The notes beneath the pieces were generated by a model that saw nothing but the letters and a program-made list of their open reading frames with translations, did not search any database and had not been told where the DNA came from. Both the position numbers and the translations under genes were made by a program. A stretch of DNA of 64,000 nucleotides, from positions 124,001 to 188,000 of the forward strand of contig NZ_SPNJ01000004.1 in assembly GCF_004563925.1 (NCBI RefSeq). Reading direction: 5' to 3'. Below are positions 11,101 to 19,400 of this stretch, one piece after another. This stretch comes from Herbaspirillum sp. 3R11. GTDB taxonomy: Bacteria > Pseudomonadota > Gammaproteobacteria > Burkholderiales > Burkholderiaceae_D. Each line of letters starts with the position of its first letter. Position 1 is the stretch's first letter.

Positions 11101-11372
11101 CCGCCCATGTGCGCCTGCGGCCGATTTTGATGACCACGCTGGCGATGGTGTTCGGCATGGTGCCGCTGGCCTTCGGCATCGCCGAGGGGTCGGAACAGCG
11201 CGCGCCGATGGGCCAGGCAGTGATCGGCGGCATCATTACCTCGTCGCTGCTGACGCTGGTGGTGGTGCCGGTGGCGTACACCTACCTGGACGACCTCGGC
11301 GCCTGGGTCAAGCGCAAATGGTTCGGCGCCGCAGTAGTAGATGACAATGCGGAGGATGAGCATGCATCCTGA
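8169..11372 (+). CDS. RND multidrug efflux pump, HAE-1/MdtB-like
   Basis: A 1067-residue proton-driven RND transporter of the usual length, with 12 predicted membrane helices and two large periplasmic loops. The proton-relay aspartates are in LLIDDAIVV in TM4, and the partner lysine is in LVTKNAILLVDF in TM10. The N-terminus (FTRISIGNPVLATMM) and the DQFPDITFPVV phrase are typical of the group. It follows the adaptor by 3 bp. The last 25 residues are charged and cytoplasmic. Substrate cannot be predicted; with a TetR regulator in cis, drugs or organic compounds are likely. Confidence 0.94.
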   Translation: MWFTRISIGNPVLATMMMMAFVVLGLFSYQRLRVDQFPDITFPVVVVQTTYPGASPENVESDVTRKIEETVNTINGINSLTSHSYEGLSVVIVEFDLTVDPAQGAQDVREKVALVQAAFRKEVDQPRITRYDPADQPIFSISVTNDPAAPNTRPRTLRELTTISDQVIKKRLENVRGVGSVTLVGGVKRQINIYVKPNEMEALGIGVDQVITAVKNENQELPTGAIRMADAEKVVQVQGRVKNPEDFKRIIVARRGSQPVTLEQIATVVDGQEEQETLALYNGQRTLALDILKAQGQNTIDVADGLKQAIKDMEPNLQKLYPGVRLQVIKDSSRQIRTGVENVRRTLLEGAALTVLIVFLFLNSWRSTVITGLTLPVALIGTFLFMYMFGFTINMITLMALSLCVGLLIDDAIVVRENIVRHAGMKVHGKFKTHKMAALEGTAEIGLAVLATTFSIVAVFLPVGFMGGIIGRFFHQFGITVTAAVLISMFVSFTLDPMLSSIWPDPDVHGEKRKDGWYAKSIGRVLDQFERLVQWLSASYQKLLKWSLRHRILTLVLALLSFVAGLALPAAGLIGSEFVPQADYSESGVTFYTPVGSSLELTESKVHQVETVLRQFPEVVDTYSTVNTGNSQGKNYATVFIRLKPRKERQLSTSQLAPQLRERLTRVAGITVTHIGTLDGVGGDNKQVRFSLLGPDLDQLGRLSEEVQTRLRAIPGVADLDSSLKPQKPTISIEPKRDIGSDLGVGVAQIGNALRPLLAGEAASSWRAPDDENYDVNVRLAPTDRNTVDDLSRMMLASSFNNTDGTPRMVPLRQVADIRNTVGANQINRRDLNREVELSANAAGRSAGQVNADIKLMLDKVNWPPGYRYQIGGSTKSMNESFGYALGALALAVVFIYMILASQFASFLQPIAIMSSLPLTLIGVFLALMFFRSTLNMFSIIGFIMLMGLVTKNAILLVDFANQARREGMERGAALLEAAHVRLRPILMTTLAMVFGMVPLAFGIAEGSEQRAPMGQAVIGGIITSSLLTLVVVPVAYTYLDDLGAWVKRKWFGAAVVDDNAEDEHAS

Positions 11373-11455
11373 CTATTTCCGTTTTGCAAGCATGGCGGAG
11401 GAATCGGCAAGCGATAAATTCGCTGAATTCCCCGCTGCGGCCCCGAAAGCAACAG

Positions 11456-11480
11456 CCCGGCGCTGTCTCAGAGCGCCGGG
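11456..11480 (+). terminator. Hairpin after the first RND operon
   Basis: CCCGGCGCT (11456-11464) pairs with AGCGCCGGG (11472-11480) around a 7-base loop. It is followed only by GTTTGAT, so it is a stable but imperfect intrinsic terminator between the pump gene and the pcm-like gene. Confidence 0.6.
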
Positions 11481-11524
11481 GTTTGATAAAATGCTGCCTT
11501 TACGTCGCTATTGAGCCCACTGCC

Positions 11525-12172
11525 ATGAATATCGAACAAGCCCGCTTCAACATGATCGAACAGCAAATCCGCCCTTGGAATGTGCTGGCGCAAGATGTAC
11601 TGGACCTTCTGACCGTGGTCCGGCGCGAGGAATTCGTCCCGGCCGCACATCGCAGCCTGGCCTTCTTCGATACCGAGATCCCGCTGCCGGGCGGCGAAAG
11701 CATGCTGGCGCCGAAGGTCGAAGCGCGCATCCTGCAGGAAGCCAACGTCAAGAAACACGAGCAGGTGCTGGAAATCGGCGCCGGCTCCGGCTACATGGCG
11801 GCGCTGCTGGCCTCCAAGGCGCGTCACGTGACCACCGTCGAGATTGACCCGGCGCTCAAGGCAATGGCTGAAGAAAACCTGTCCGGCTACGGCGTGACCA
11901 ATGTCAGCGTCGAGCTCGGCAACGGCGCCCAAGGCTGGCAAGGCGAATACGACGTGATCGTGATTTCCGGCGCGCTGCCGTTCCTGCCGGACGCTTTCCT
12001 GAAGCAAATCAAGGTCGGCGGCCGCGTCCTGGCGATCATCGGCGAAGCGCCGGTCATGTCGCTGCAGGTGATCACCCGCACGTCCGACCAGGTCTACGAC
12101 ACCGTCGACGTATTTGAACTGATGGCCAAGCCTCTGCATGCGGCCAGCGAGCACTCCCACTTCACTTTCTAG
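11525..12172 (+). CDS. Protein-L-isoaspartate O-methyltransferase-like protein
   Basis: A 215-residue SAM-dependent methyltransferase of the Pcm family. The SAM motif VLEIGAGSGYMAALLA is at about residues 81-96, and VEIDPALKAMAEENL follows. ATG 11525 begins the conserved MNIEQARFNMIEQQIRPW; the open frame extends further upstream but crosses the preceding hairpin. Compared with E. coli Pcm, the substrate loop ISQP is replaced by MLAP, so repair of isoaspartate in damaged proteins should not be assumed. It lies 9 bp upstream of a rhodanese gene and just before tolC. Confidence 0.82.
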   Translation: MNIEQARFNMIEQQIRPWNVLAQDVLDLLTVVRREEFVPAAHRSLAFFDTEIPLPGGESMLAPKVEARILQEANVKKHEQVLEIGAGSGYMAALLASKARHVTTVEIDPALKAMAEENLSGYGVTNVSVELGNGAQGWQGEYDVIVISGALPFLPDAFLKQIKVGGRVLAIIGEAPVMSLQVITRTSDQVYDTVDVFELMAKPLHAASEHSHFTF

Positions 12173-12181
12173 GATATCTGC

Positions 12182-12505
12182 ATGGAGCACATCACCGCAC
12201 CGGAACTGGCCGCCTGGATCGCCGACCCGGACCGCCCGACACCCCTGCTGCTTGATGTGCGCGAGCCATGGGAATTCGAGACCTGTCGCATCGATGCTGC
12301 CCAGCTGATGCCGATGAACACGATTCCCGGCCGCTTTTCCGAACTGGACGAAGAACAGCCCGTGGTGTGCATCTGCCACCACGGCGCCCGCAGCATGCAA
12401 GTTGCCGCGTTCCTGGAGCGCCAGGGCTTTGCCAATGTGACCAACCTGACCGGCGGCATCCACGCCTGGGCCAAGCAGGTCGACACGGCAATGCCGACGT
12501 ACTGA
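12182..12505 (+). CDS. Rhodanese-like domain protein
   Basis: A 107-residue single-domain rhodanese (GlpE-like size). The LLLDVREPWEFE motif opens the domain. The active-site loop starts at C65 with CHHGARS, and the C-terminal phrase TGGIHAWAKQVD closes it. Such proteins transfer sulfane sulfur to thiophilic acceptors in the cytoplasm. It follows the Pcm-like gene by 9 bp and is probably co-transcribed. The physiological acceptor is unknown. Confidence 0.9.
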   Translation: MEHITAPELAAWIADPDRPTPLLLDVREPWEFETCRIDAAQLMPMNTIPGRFSELDEEQPVVCICHHGARSMQVAAFLERQGFANVTNLTGGIHAWAKQVDTAMPTY

Positions 12506-12654
12506 TCCATCCCCTGTTTAGCAGCGCCAGGCCGCAGCAATATGGTGGTTTCGCGAGTCGCGCGGTCCACCGTGCGCAGCGTCGGATCATTTCCGCCGCT
12601 GCGCCGAGGTGGCGCAAGCAGGGAGTTTCACCTCTTCTCCAGAGAATTCAACGT

Positions 12655-13962
12655 ATGCGTCAAGTCCTACTCGTCCCGCTGCTGACAGCCGCCCTGCTGG
12701 GTGCTTCGACGCATGCCGCCGCCGCCGATCTGGTGCAGGTCTATCAGCAAGCGCTGGCAAATGATCCGGTCTACCAGAGTGCGCGGTATGCGCTGCGCGC
12801 CGGCGAAGAAAAGATCACCCAGGGCCGCGCCGCCATCCTGCCCACCGTCGGCGTGGGCGGCAGCTATACGCGCTCCGGCGACACCATGCAGAATTCGGCC
12901 AACACCTATACGCTGCAGCTGACGCAGCCGCTGCTGCGCTGGGCCAATTGGGAAACCTACCAGCAGGGAAAATTGTCGGTGGCCGTGAGCGAGGCGCAAT
13001 TCGCGCAGGCCCAGCAAGACCTGATCCTGCGCGTCGGCCAGGCGTACTTCGACGTGCTGGCGGCACAGGACGCGCTAGGTTTCCTGCGCGCGCAAAGGAT
13101 CGCCATTTCGGAGCAACTGGCCTCGGCCAAACGCAACTTCGAGGTCGGCACCGCCACCATCACCGACACCAATGAAGCGCAGGCGCGCTACGATCTCGCA
13201 GGTGCTCAGGAAATCGCTGCGCAGAACGACCTCGAAGTAGCGCTGAGCAAACTGCAGCAGATCATCGGCCAGCCGCCGACGCCGCTGTCGGCGCTGCGCC
13301 CCAACGTGCAACTGAGCCTGCCGCAGCCGTCCATGATCGATCCCTGGATCGCCAGCGCGGAACAGCAGAATTACAGCGTGGTGGCGCAGCAGGTATCGCT
13401 GGAAATCGCCCAGAGCGAAATCCGCCGCAACCGCGCCGGCCATACGCCCACGGTCGACCTCGTGGCCGGCCGCAATTACACCAACCAGAACAGCCAGTTG
13501 ACGCCCTACACCAATGGCCGCGGCTACGCCAACTCGATCGGCGTGCAATGGAATATTCCGTTGTTCTCGGGTTTCAGCGTCAGTAGCAAGGTGGATGAAT
13601 CGATCGCGCTGGCCGACAAGTCCCGCTCGGATCTGGAGAATGCACGACGCACCGCCGTGCTCAACGCGCGCCAGGCCTATCTCGGCGTGAGCAACGGTTT
13701 GTCGCAGGTGAAGGCGTACGAAGCGGCGGAAGTCTCGAGCCTGTCGGCGCTGGAATCGAATCGCCTCGGCTACCAGGTCGGCGTGCGCATCAACATCGAC
13801 GTGCTGAACGCGCAGCAACAGCTGTTTTCAACCCGGCGCGATCTGGCCCGGGCGCGTTACGACACGCTGATGAATGGATTGAAACTGAAGTCGGCCGCCG
13901 GCAGCCTGAAAGAGGAAGACCTCGCACAGATCAACCTGCTGCTGGGCGCGCCTTCCCCCTGA
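12655..13962 (+). CDS. tolC: TolC-family outer-membrane channel
   Basis: A 435-residue outer-membrane efflux channel. The start at 12655 gives a clear signal peptide (MRQVLLVPLLTAALL) with a probable cleavage site after AAA and the mature N-terminus ADLVQVYQQALANDP, as in TolC. The two OEP repeats with long coiled-coil hairpins are visible (TDTNEAQARYDLAGAQE; INIDVLNAQQQLFSTRRDLARARY). It lacks the lipobox of the NodT-type channel at 19.6 kb. It may serve the adjacent RND pump and type I secretion. It ends 16 bp before the convergent acrR-like gene, with no clear terminator between them. Confidence 0.92.
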   Translation: MRQVLLVPLLTAALLGASTHAAAADLVQVYQQALANDPVYQSARYALRAGEEKITQGRAAILPTVGVGGSYTRSGDTMQNSANTYTLQLTQPLLRWANWETYQQGKLSVAVSEAQFAQAQQDLILRVGQAYFDVLAAQDALGFLRAQRIAISEQLASAKRNFEVGTATITDTNEAQARYDLAGAQEIAAQNDLEVALSKLQQIIGQPPTPLSALRPNVQLSLPQPSMIDPWIASAEQQNYSVVAQQVSLEIAQSEIRRNRAGHTPTVDLVAGRNYTNQNSQLTPYTNGRGYANSIGVQWNIPLFSGFSVSSKVDESIALADKSRSDLENARRTAVLNARQAYLGVSNGLSQVKAYEAAEVSSLSALESNRLGYQVGVRINIDVLNAQQQLFSTRRDLARARYDTLMNGLKLKSAAGSLKEEDLAQINLLLGAPSP

Positions 13963-13978
13963 CGTTCGAATGCGCTGT

Positions 13979-14611
13979 TCAGCGGAGCAGCGTCGGCGCC
14001 GTCTTGATGGCGTGAATGCAGGCGGTCAGCAGGCTCTCGGCTTCCAGCTCCAGATCGAAGCTGTCGGGCGAAAAGAACCAGTCGGCCAGCAAGCCGCTGA
14101 ACATCGCATGCGCCATCAGGCAGGCGCGACGGATATTCAGGTTGGGCGGCAACTGTCCGCGAGAGATTGCGTTGGCGAGAATTTGCTCCATGCGCAGCAT
14201 GCCTTGCATCTTGCATTCGCGCTGGCGCATCAGGATGGGATCGTTGTGGTCGACGAATTCGCACTTGTTGAAAATGATGTCGAAGACCTTGCGACAACGT
14301 GGATCGGTCGCGGCCTGCTTGAGCACGTAGACGCCGCCCTTGATGAACTCGCCGAGCGGATCGGTGACGCGCTCGTCGGCGTTCGCTTCCATGATGGCTT
14401 CCATCGGCAGGCGCACGCGATCGCACATGGCGTCGAACAGGTCGCTCTTGTTCTTGAAGTGCCAGTAGATTGCGCCGCGCGTGACGTCGGCGGCCTTGGC
14501 GACGTCGGCCAGCGAGGTATGCGAGACGCCGCGCTCGTAAAAAACTTGTTCGGCGGCATCGAGAATACGCGAGCGGGTTTCGAGGGCTTCTTCCTTGGTC
14601 GAGCGGGCCAT
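13979..14611 (-). CDS. acrR: AcrR-type TetR repressor of the acrAB-oprM operon
   Basis: A 210-residue TetR-family repressor divergently transcribed from the acrA-acrB-oprM operon. The N-terminus (MARSTKEEALETRSRIL) and the recognition-helix region (TRGAIYWHFKNKSDLF) are nearly the same as in E. coli AcrR and Pseudomonas TtgR/MexZ-type repressors. The ligand-binding half has the usual aromatic-rich character (GLLADWFFSPDSF). A perfect AcrR-type operator lies in the divergent promoter region. It should repress its own gene and the pump until a drug binds. Confidence 0.93.
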   Translation of the reverse strand: MARSTKEEALETRSRILDAAEQVFYERGVSHTSLADVAKAADVTRGAIYWHFKNKSDLFDAMCDRVRLPMEAIMEANADERVTDPLGEFIKGGVYVLKQAATDPRCRKVFDIIFNKCEFVDHNDPILMRQRECKMQGMLRMEQILANAISRGQLPPNLNIRRACLMAHAMFSGLLADWFFSPDSFDLELEAESLLTACIHAIKTAPTLLR

Positions 14612-14808
14612 ATCAGCAGACCGCGTAGGATGTGATGGACATAAATGTTGAGTTCATTGCAATCTCCGTGCACCTTCGTTGTGCGATAAAGACAGACTGC
14701 CGCAGTTCTCTTTGACAAAGAGGCGTTTTCGCGAAAATCTGCATGTTTTGCATGTTTCTGAAAGTATCGTCGCATTGTCTTTCGACATATTGCGATACAT
14801 CAATCAGA

Positions 14809-14832
14809 TACATACATACAAGAATGTATGTA
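14809..14832. promoter_or_regulatory. AcrR-type operator
   Basis: TACATACAT-N6-ATGTATGTA is a perfect 9-bp inverted repeat with a 6-bp centre (14809-14817 and 14824-14832). This is the same arm sequence and spacing as the operator known for E. coli AcrR in front of acrAB. It overlaps TATAAT at 14831-14836 of the rightward promoter, so bound repressor would block polymerase. The cognate repressor gene is divergent, starting at 14611. Confidence 0.92.
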
Positions 14833-14983
14833 TAATAGCACCGGATTTCAATGGCCGCTTGGGCGTTTTTACGATCGCTTTCTTTTGTTTCACCTGTCTG
14901 CTGTCTTTTCTGCACTGCAACAATTTTTGCGTTATCTTCTTGGTTCTGTCGCAGCACCCATTATTTTCAATCGCGTTTCTGGT

Positions 14984-15020
14984 ATTCACTCTGTATTCAC
15001 ACTGCATTCACTCTGTATTC
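14984..15020 (+). repeat. Two 15-bp direct repeats in acrA leader
   Basis: ATTCACTCTGTATTC occurs exactly at 14984-14998 and 15006-15020, a 22-bp period. It is followed by TCCGTAATT twice (15023-15031 and 15034-15042), an 11-bp period. The repeats lie in the predicted untranslated leader, downstream of the AcrR operator. The 11/22-bp spacing is near one and two helical turns, which would suit protein binding, but no known site is matched. Confidence 0.7.
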
Positions 15021-15155
15021 GTTCCGTAATTACTCCGTAATTGTTCCAAAGCTATATTCAGCAATATCAGTAATTTAATTTCAGCAATTTAATTACCGTA
15101 TTCGAATCACCAGCTGCATGTGCAGCTTCAACTCTACCTACCGTGCGAGATATTT

Positions 15156-16400
15156 ATGAGCTCAGTTAGTCGTTTCACGCGCCTTACCCTTACCGTCGTC
15201 GCAGCAGCCGCCCTCGCAGCCTGCGGTCAAAAACCGAACGCCCAGGCCGGCGCAGGCATGCCGCCGGGCGAAGTGTCCGTGGTCACCATCGCGCCTGAGC
15301 GCGTCACCATCAGCAACGAACTGCCGGGCCGCCTGGAAGCCACGCGCGTTGCCGAAGTCCGCGCTCGCGTAGCCGGCATCATCCTCAAGCGCACGTTCCG
15401 CGAAGGTAGCGAAGTCAAGGCCGGCGAGGTGCTCTACCGCATCGATCCGGCGACATTCAAAGCCAACTACGACAGCGCGCAAGCCACGCTGGCAAAGAGC
15501 CAGGCGTCGCTGACGCAAGCCTCGCTGAAGGCACAACGCTACAAGCCGCTGGTCGAAGTCAACGCCGTCAGCAAGCAGGAATATGACGACGCCGTCGCTT
15601 CGCAGAAGCAAGCGGAAGCCGATGTCGCCGCCGGCAAGGCAGCCGTGCAGACCGCTGGCCTGAGCCTGGGCTACGCCACTGTGACCTCGCCGATCTCGGG
15701 CCGCATCGGCCGCGCGCTGGTGACTGAAGGCGCACTGGTCGGCCAGGGCGACGCCACGCAATTGGCGGTGGTGCAGCAGCTCGACCCGATCTACGTCAAC
15801 CTGACGCAATCGAGCACCGACCTGCTCAAACTGCAGCAAGCCATGTCCAGCGGCCAGTTGAAGACCGTCGGCCAGGGCAAGGCCAAGGTCACGCTGGTGA
15901 CCGACGACGGCCGTCCTTACCCGCTGCCGGGCAAGCTGCTGTTCTCGGACATCACAGTCGACGCCACCACCGGCGCAGTGACCATCCGCGCCGAGTTCCC
16001 GAACCCGAACCGCACGCTGTTGCCGGGCATGTATGTGCGCGCGCAACTTGAGCAAGCGGTCAACGAATCCGCCATCGTGGTGCCGCAACAAGCGGTCATG
16101 CGCGACCTGAACGGTTCGTCGGTGTTTGTGGTCGGCGACGACAACAAGGTCGCGGCGCGTCCGGTCAAGACCGGTTCGGCCCAAGGCAATAGCTGGATCG
16201 TCACGGATGGACTGAAAGCCGGCGACCGCGTCATCGTCGAAGGTATCCAGAAGACCAAGCCGGGCGCGCCGGTCAAACCGGTGCCGTGGAAGGGTCCTGC
16301 CGCCGATGCCGGCTCAGCTGGCGCATCTTCTGCAACCGCGGCAACCGCTGCACCTGCAGCGGCGCCAGCCAAGCAGGACGCCGCAACCAAAGCTAACTAA
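15156..16400 (+). CDS. acrA: RND efflux adaptor lipoprotein, AcrA/MexA family
   Basis: A 414-residue periplasmic adaptor. ATG 15156 gives a lipoprotein signal with the lipobox L20-A-A-C23. The lipoyl half-motifs, helical hairpin (VNAVSKQEYDDAVASQKQAEAD), beta-barrel and membrane-proximal domains follow the AcrA order, with the family phrases NELPGRLEATRVAEVRARVAGII and YATVTSPISGRIGRALVTEGALV. The C-terminus is an Ala/Pro-rich tail. It is the first gene of the operon controlled by the divergent AcrR-type repressor, 11 bp before the pump gene. Confidence 0.95.
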   Translation: MSSVSRFTRLTLTVVAAAALAACGQKPNAQAGAGMPPGEVSVVTIAPERVTISNELPGRLEATRVAEVRARVAGIILKRTFREGSEVKAGEVLYRIDPATFKANYDSAQATLAKSQASLTQASLKAQRYKPLVEVNAVSKQEYDDAVASQKQAEADVAAGKAAVQTAGLSLGYATVTSPISGRIGRALVTEGALVGQGDATQLAVVQQLDPIYVNLTQSSTDLLKLQQAMSSGQLKTVGQGKAKVTLVTDDGRPYPLPGKLLFSDITVDATTGAVTIRAEFPNPNRTLLPGMYVRAQLEQAVNESAIVVPQQAVMRDLNGSSVFVVGDDNKVAARPVKTGSAQGNSWIVTDGLKAGDRVIVEGIQKTKPGAPVKPVPWKGPAADAGSAGASSATAATAAPAAAPAKQDAATKAN

Positions 16401-16411
16401 GAGGCTGTCAG

Positions 16412-19400
16412 ATGGGAAAGTTCTTTATTGATCGCCCCGTATTTGCGTGGGTGCTAGCAATCTTCATCATACTGGCGGGCGCGCTGGCCATTACCGGCCT
16501 GCCCGTCTCCCAGTATCCGAGCATTGCGCCGCCGACCATCGTGATCACGGCGACGTATCCGGGCGCGACCGCGCAAACCCTCGACGATTCGGTGACCAGC
16601 CTGATCGAACAGGAAATGAACGGCGCCGACGGCTTGCAATACATGGAGTCGCAAAGCCAGGCCAACGGCCAGGTACAAATCACGGTGACCTTCTCGCCCG
16701 CCACCAACGCCGACCTGGCAGCGGTGGACGTGCAGAACCGCCTGAAGCGCGTCGAAGCGCGTCTGCCGGCAGCCGTGACGCAACAAGGTGTGCAGGTCAC
16801 CAAGTCGCGCAGCAACTTCCTGCTGTTCATCGGTTTGTCGTCGACCGACGGCAAACTTGATCCGGTGGCGCTGGGCGACTATCTGTCGCGTAACGTCCTC
16901 AACGAAGTCAAACGCGTTCCCGGCGTCGGCCAGGCACAGCTGTTCGGTACCGAACGCGCGATGCGCATCTGGATCGATCCGAACAAGCTGATCGGCCTGA
17001 ACCTGACTCCAGCCGACGTGACTGCCGCCATCACCGCACAAAATGCGCTGGTGGCCGGCGGTACGCTGGGCGCCTTGCCGAGCCCGACCTCGCAGCAGAT
17101 TTCTGCGACCGTGGTCGTGAACGGCCAGCTGACCAGCCCGGAACAGTTCGGCAACATCGTCCTGCGCGCCAATGCAGACGGTTCGTCGGTGCGCATGCGC
17201 GACGTCGCCCGCATTGAAGTCGGCGGCCAGTCATACGACACCTCCGGCCGCCTCGACGGCAAGCCGAGCTCGTTCATCGGCGTGCAGTTGTCGCCGACCG
17301 CGAACGCGCTGGGCACCGCAACCGCCGTGCACAAGAAGATGGAAGAGCTGTCCAAGTATTTCCCGGCCGGCGTGAAGTACACCATCCCTTACGACACCTC
17401 CAAGTTCGTCAAGATCTCGATCGAAGAAGTGGTCAAGACCCTGATCGAAGCGATCGTGCTGGTGTTCCTGGTGATGTTCCTGTTCCTGCAGAATATCCGC
17501 TACACCATCATCCCGACCATCGTCGTGCCGGTCGCGCTGATGGGTACGTTTGCAACCTTGTTCGTCTTCGGCTTCTCGATCAACGTGCTGACCATGTTCG
17601 GTATGGTGCTGGCGATCGGTATCCTGGTCGATGATGCGATCGTGGTGGTCGAAAACGTCGAACGCATCATGAGCGAAGAAGGTTTGTCGCCCAAGGAAGC
17701 AACCCGCAAGGCGATGGGCCAGATCACCGGCGCGCTGATCGGCATCACGCTGGTGCTGATCGCCGTGTTCATCCCGATGGCGTTCTTCGGCGGTGCGGTT
17801 GGCGCGATTTATCGCCAGTTCTCGCTGGCGATGGTGGCGTCGATGGTGTTCTCGGTGCTGATGGCGTTCACGCTGACGCCGGCATTGTGCGCAACCATCC
17901 TGCTGCCGGTCGAAAAGGGCCATCATCACGAGAAGCGCGGCTTCTTCGGCTGGTTCAATCGTCGCTTCAACAAGACTGCCACCGGGTATCAGGGCTTCAT
18001 CGGCAAGATGCTGACCAAGTCCGGCCGCTACATGATCGTGTACGCGCTGATCGTGGCCTGCGTGGGCTTGCTGTATGTGCGCCTGCCGGCTTCGTTCCTG
18101 CCGAACGAAGATCAGGGCTACATCATCACCAACGTGCAGTTGCCGCCAGGCGCCAGCACCGGGCGTACGCTGGAAGTGATCAAGACCATCGAAAACTATT
18201 ACCTCAAGCAACCTGCGGTCGAGCACGTCGTGGCGATTGCCGGTTTCAGCTTCTCGGGTAACGGTCAGAATGCCGGTCTGGTGTTCACCCCGCTGAAGGA
18301 CTGGAGCGAACGCGACAAGACGCAATCGGCGGATGCAGTGGCCGGTCGTGCTTTCGGCGCCTTCTCGCAGATCAAGGATGCGATCGTGTTCCCGCTGAAC
18401 CCGCCGCCTATCCCTGAACTGGGTAACGCGACCGGTTTCACCTTCCGTCTGCAGGACCGTGCAGGCCTGGGCCACAACGCCCTGGTGCAGGCGCGCAACC
18501 AGATCCTCGGCATGGCTTCGCAAAGCAAGGTGCTGGCGGGTGTGCGTCCTGAAGGTCTGGAAGATGCGCCGCAGCTGCAACTGGACATCGACCGCGACAA
18601 GGCTAACGCTCTGGGCGTGCCGTTCTCGACCATCAACAGCGTGCTGTCGACGGCATTGGGTTCGTCCTACGTCAACGACTTCCCGAACCAGGGTCGTCAA
18701 CAGCGCGTGATCGTCCAGGCCGACGCCAAGCGTCGTCTGCAACCGGAAGATCTGGCCGGGCTGTATGCCCGCAACAGCGGTGGAACCATGGTGCCGTTCT
18801 CGGCCTTCACGACCTCGAAGTGGATCAACGGCCCTGTGCAGCTGATTCGCTACAACGGTTATCCGGCAATGAAGATCGCCGGCGGCGCAGCACCTGGCCG
18901 CAGCACCGGTGAAGCAATGTCGGAAATGGAAGGCTTCGTCGCCAAGCTGCCGGACGGTTTCGGCTTCGAATGGACCGGCCAGTCGCTGGAAGAAAAGACC
19001 TCGGGTTCGCAAGCGCCGGCACTGTATGCGCTGTCGCTGATCGCCGTGTTCCTGGTGCTGGCTGCGCTGTACGAAAGCACCTCGATCCCGCTGGCGGTGA
19101 TGCTGGTGGTGCCGCTGGGTATTCTCGGCGCACTGCTGGGCGTGACGCTGCGCGGCATGCCTAACGACGTGTACTTCAAGGTCGGGATGATTGCGGTGGT
19201 CGGCTTGTCGGCGAAGAACGCGATTCTGATCATCGAGTTCGCCAAGGATCTGCAAGCACAAGGCATGGGCCTGATCGAAGCGACGCTGGAAGCGGTGCAC
19301 CTGCGCTTCCGTCCGATCATCATGACTTCGCTGGCGTTCATCCTCGGCGTGCTGCCGCTGGTCATCGCCAGCGGCGCCGGCTCCGCCAGCCAACGCGCCA

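Larger units (their letters stand above)
14612..15155. other. Divergent regulatory region and long leader of acrAB-oprM
   Basis: This 544-bp gap is markedly AT-rich and pyrimidine-rich on the plus strand. It holds the AcrR-type operator (14809-14832) overlapping a TATAAT hexamer (14831-14836). Transcription from there would give a leader of about 310 bases before the acrA ATG. The leader contains two 15-bp direct repeats, two copies of TCCGTAATT 11 bp apart (15023, 15034), and TTTAATT repeats. The open frames crossing it start inside the operator or have improbable composition, and I do not call them genes. Confidence 0.65.

Noticed and set aside
14679..15029. 116-codon and related frames in the acrA leader
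   Set aside because: They cross the AcrR operator or start within it, are rich in Phe/Cys/His from pyrimidine-rich DNA, and have no ribosome site.
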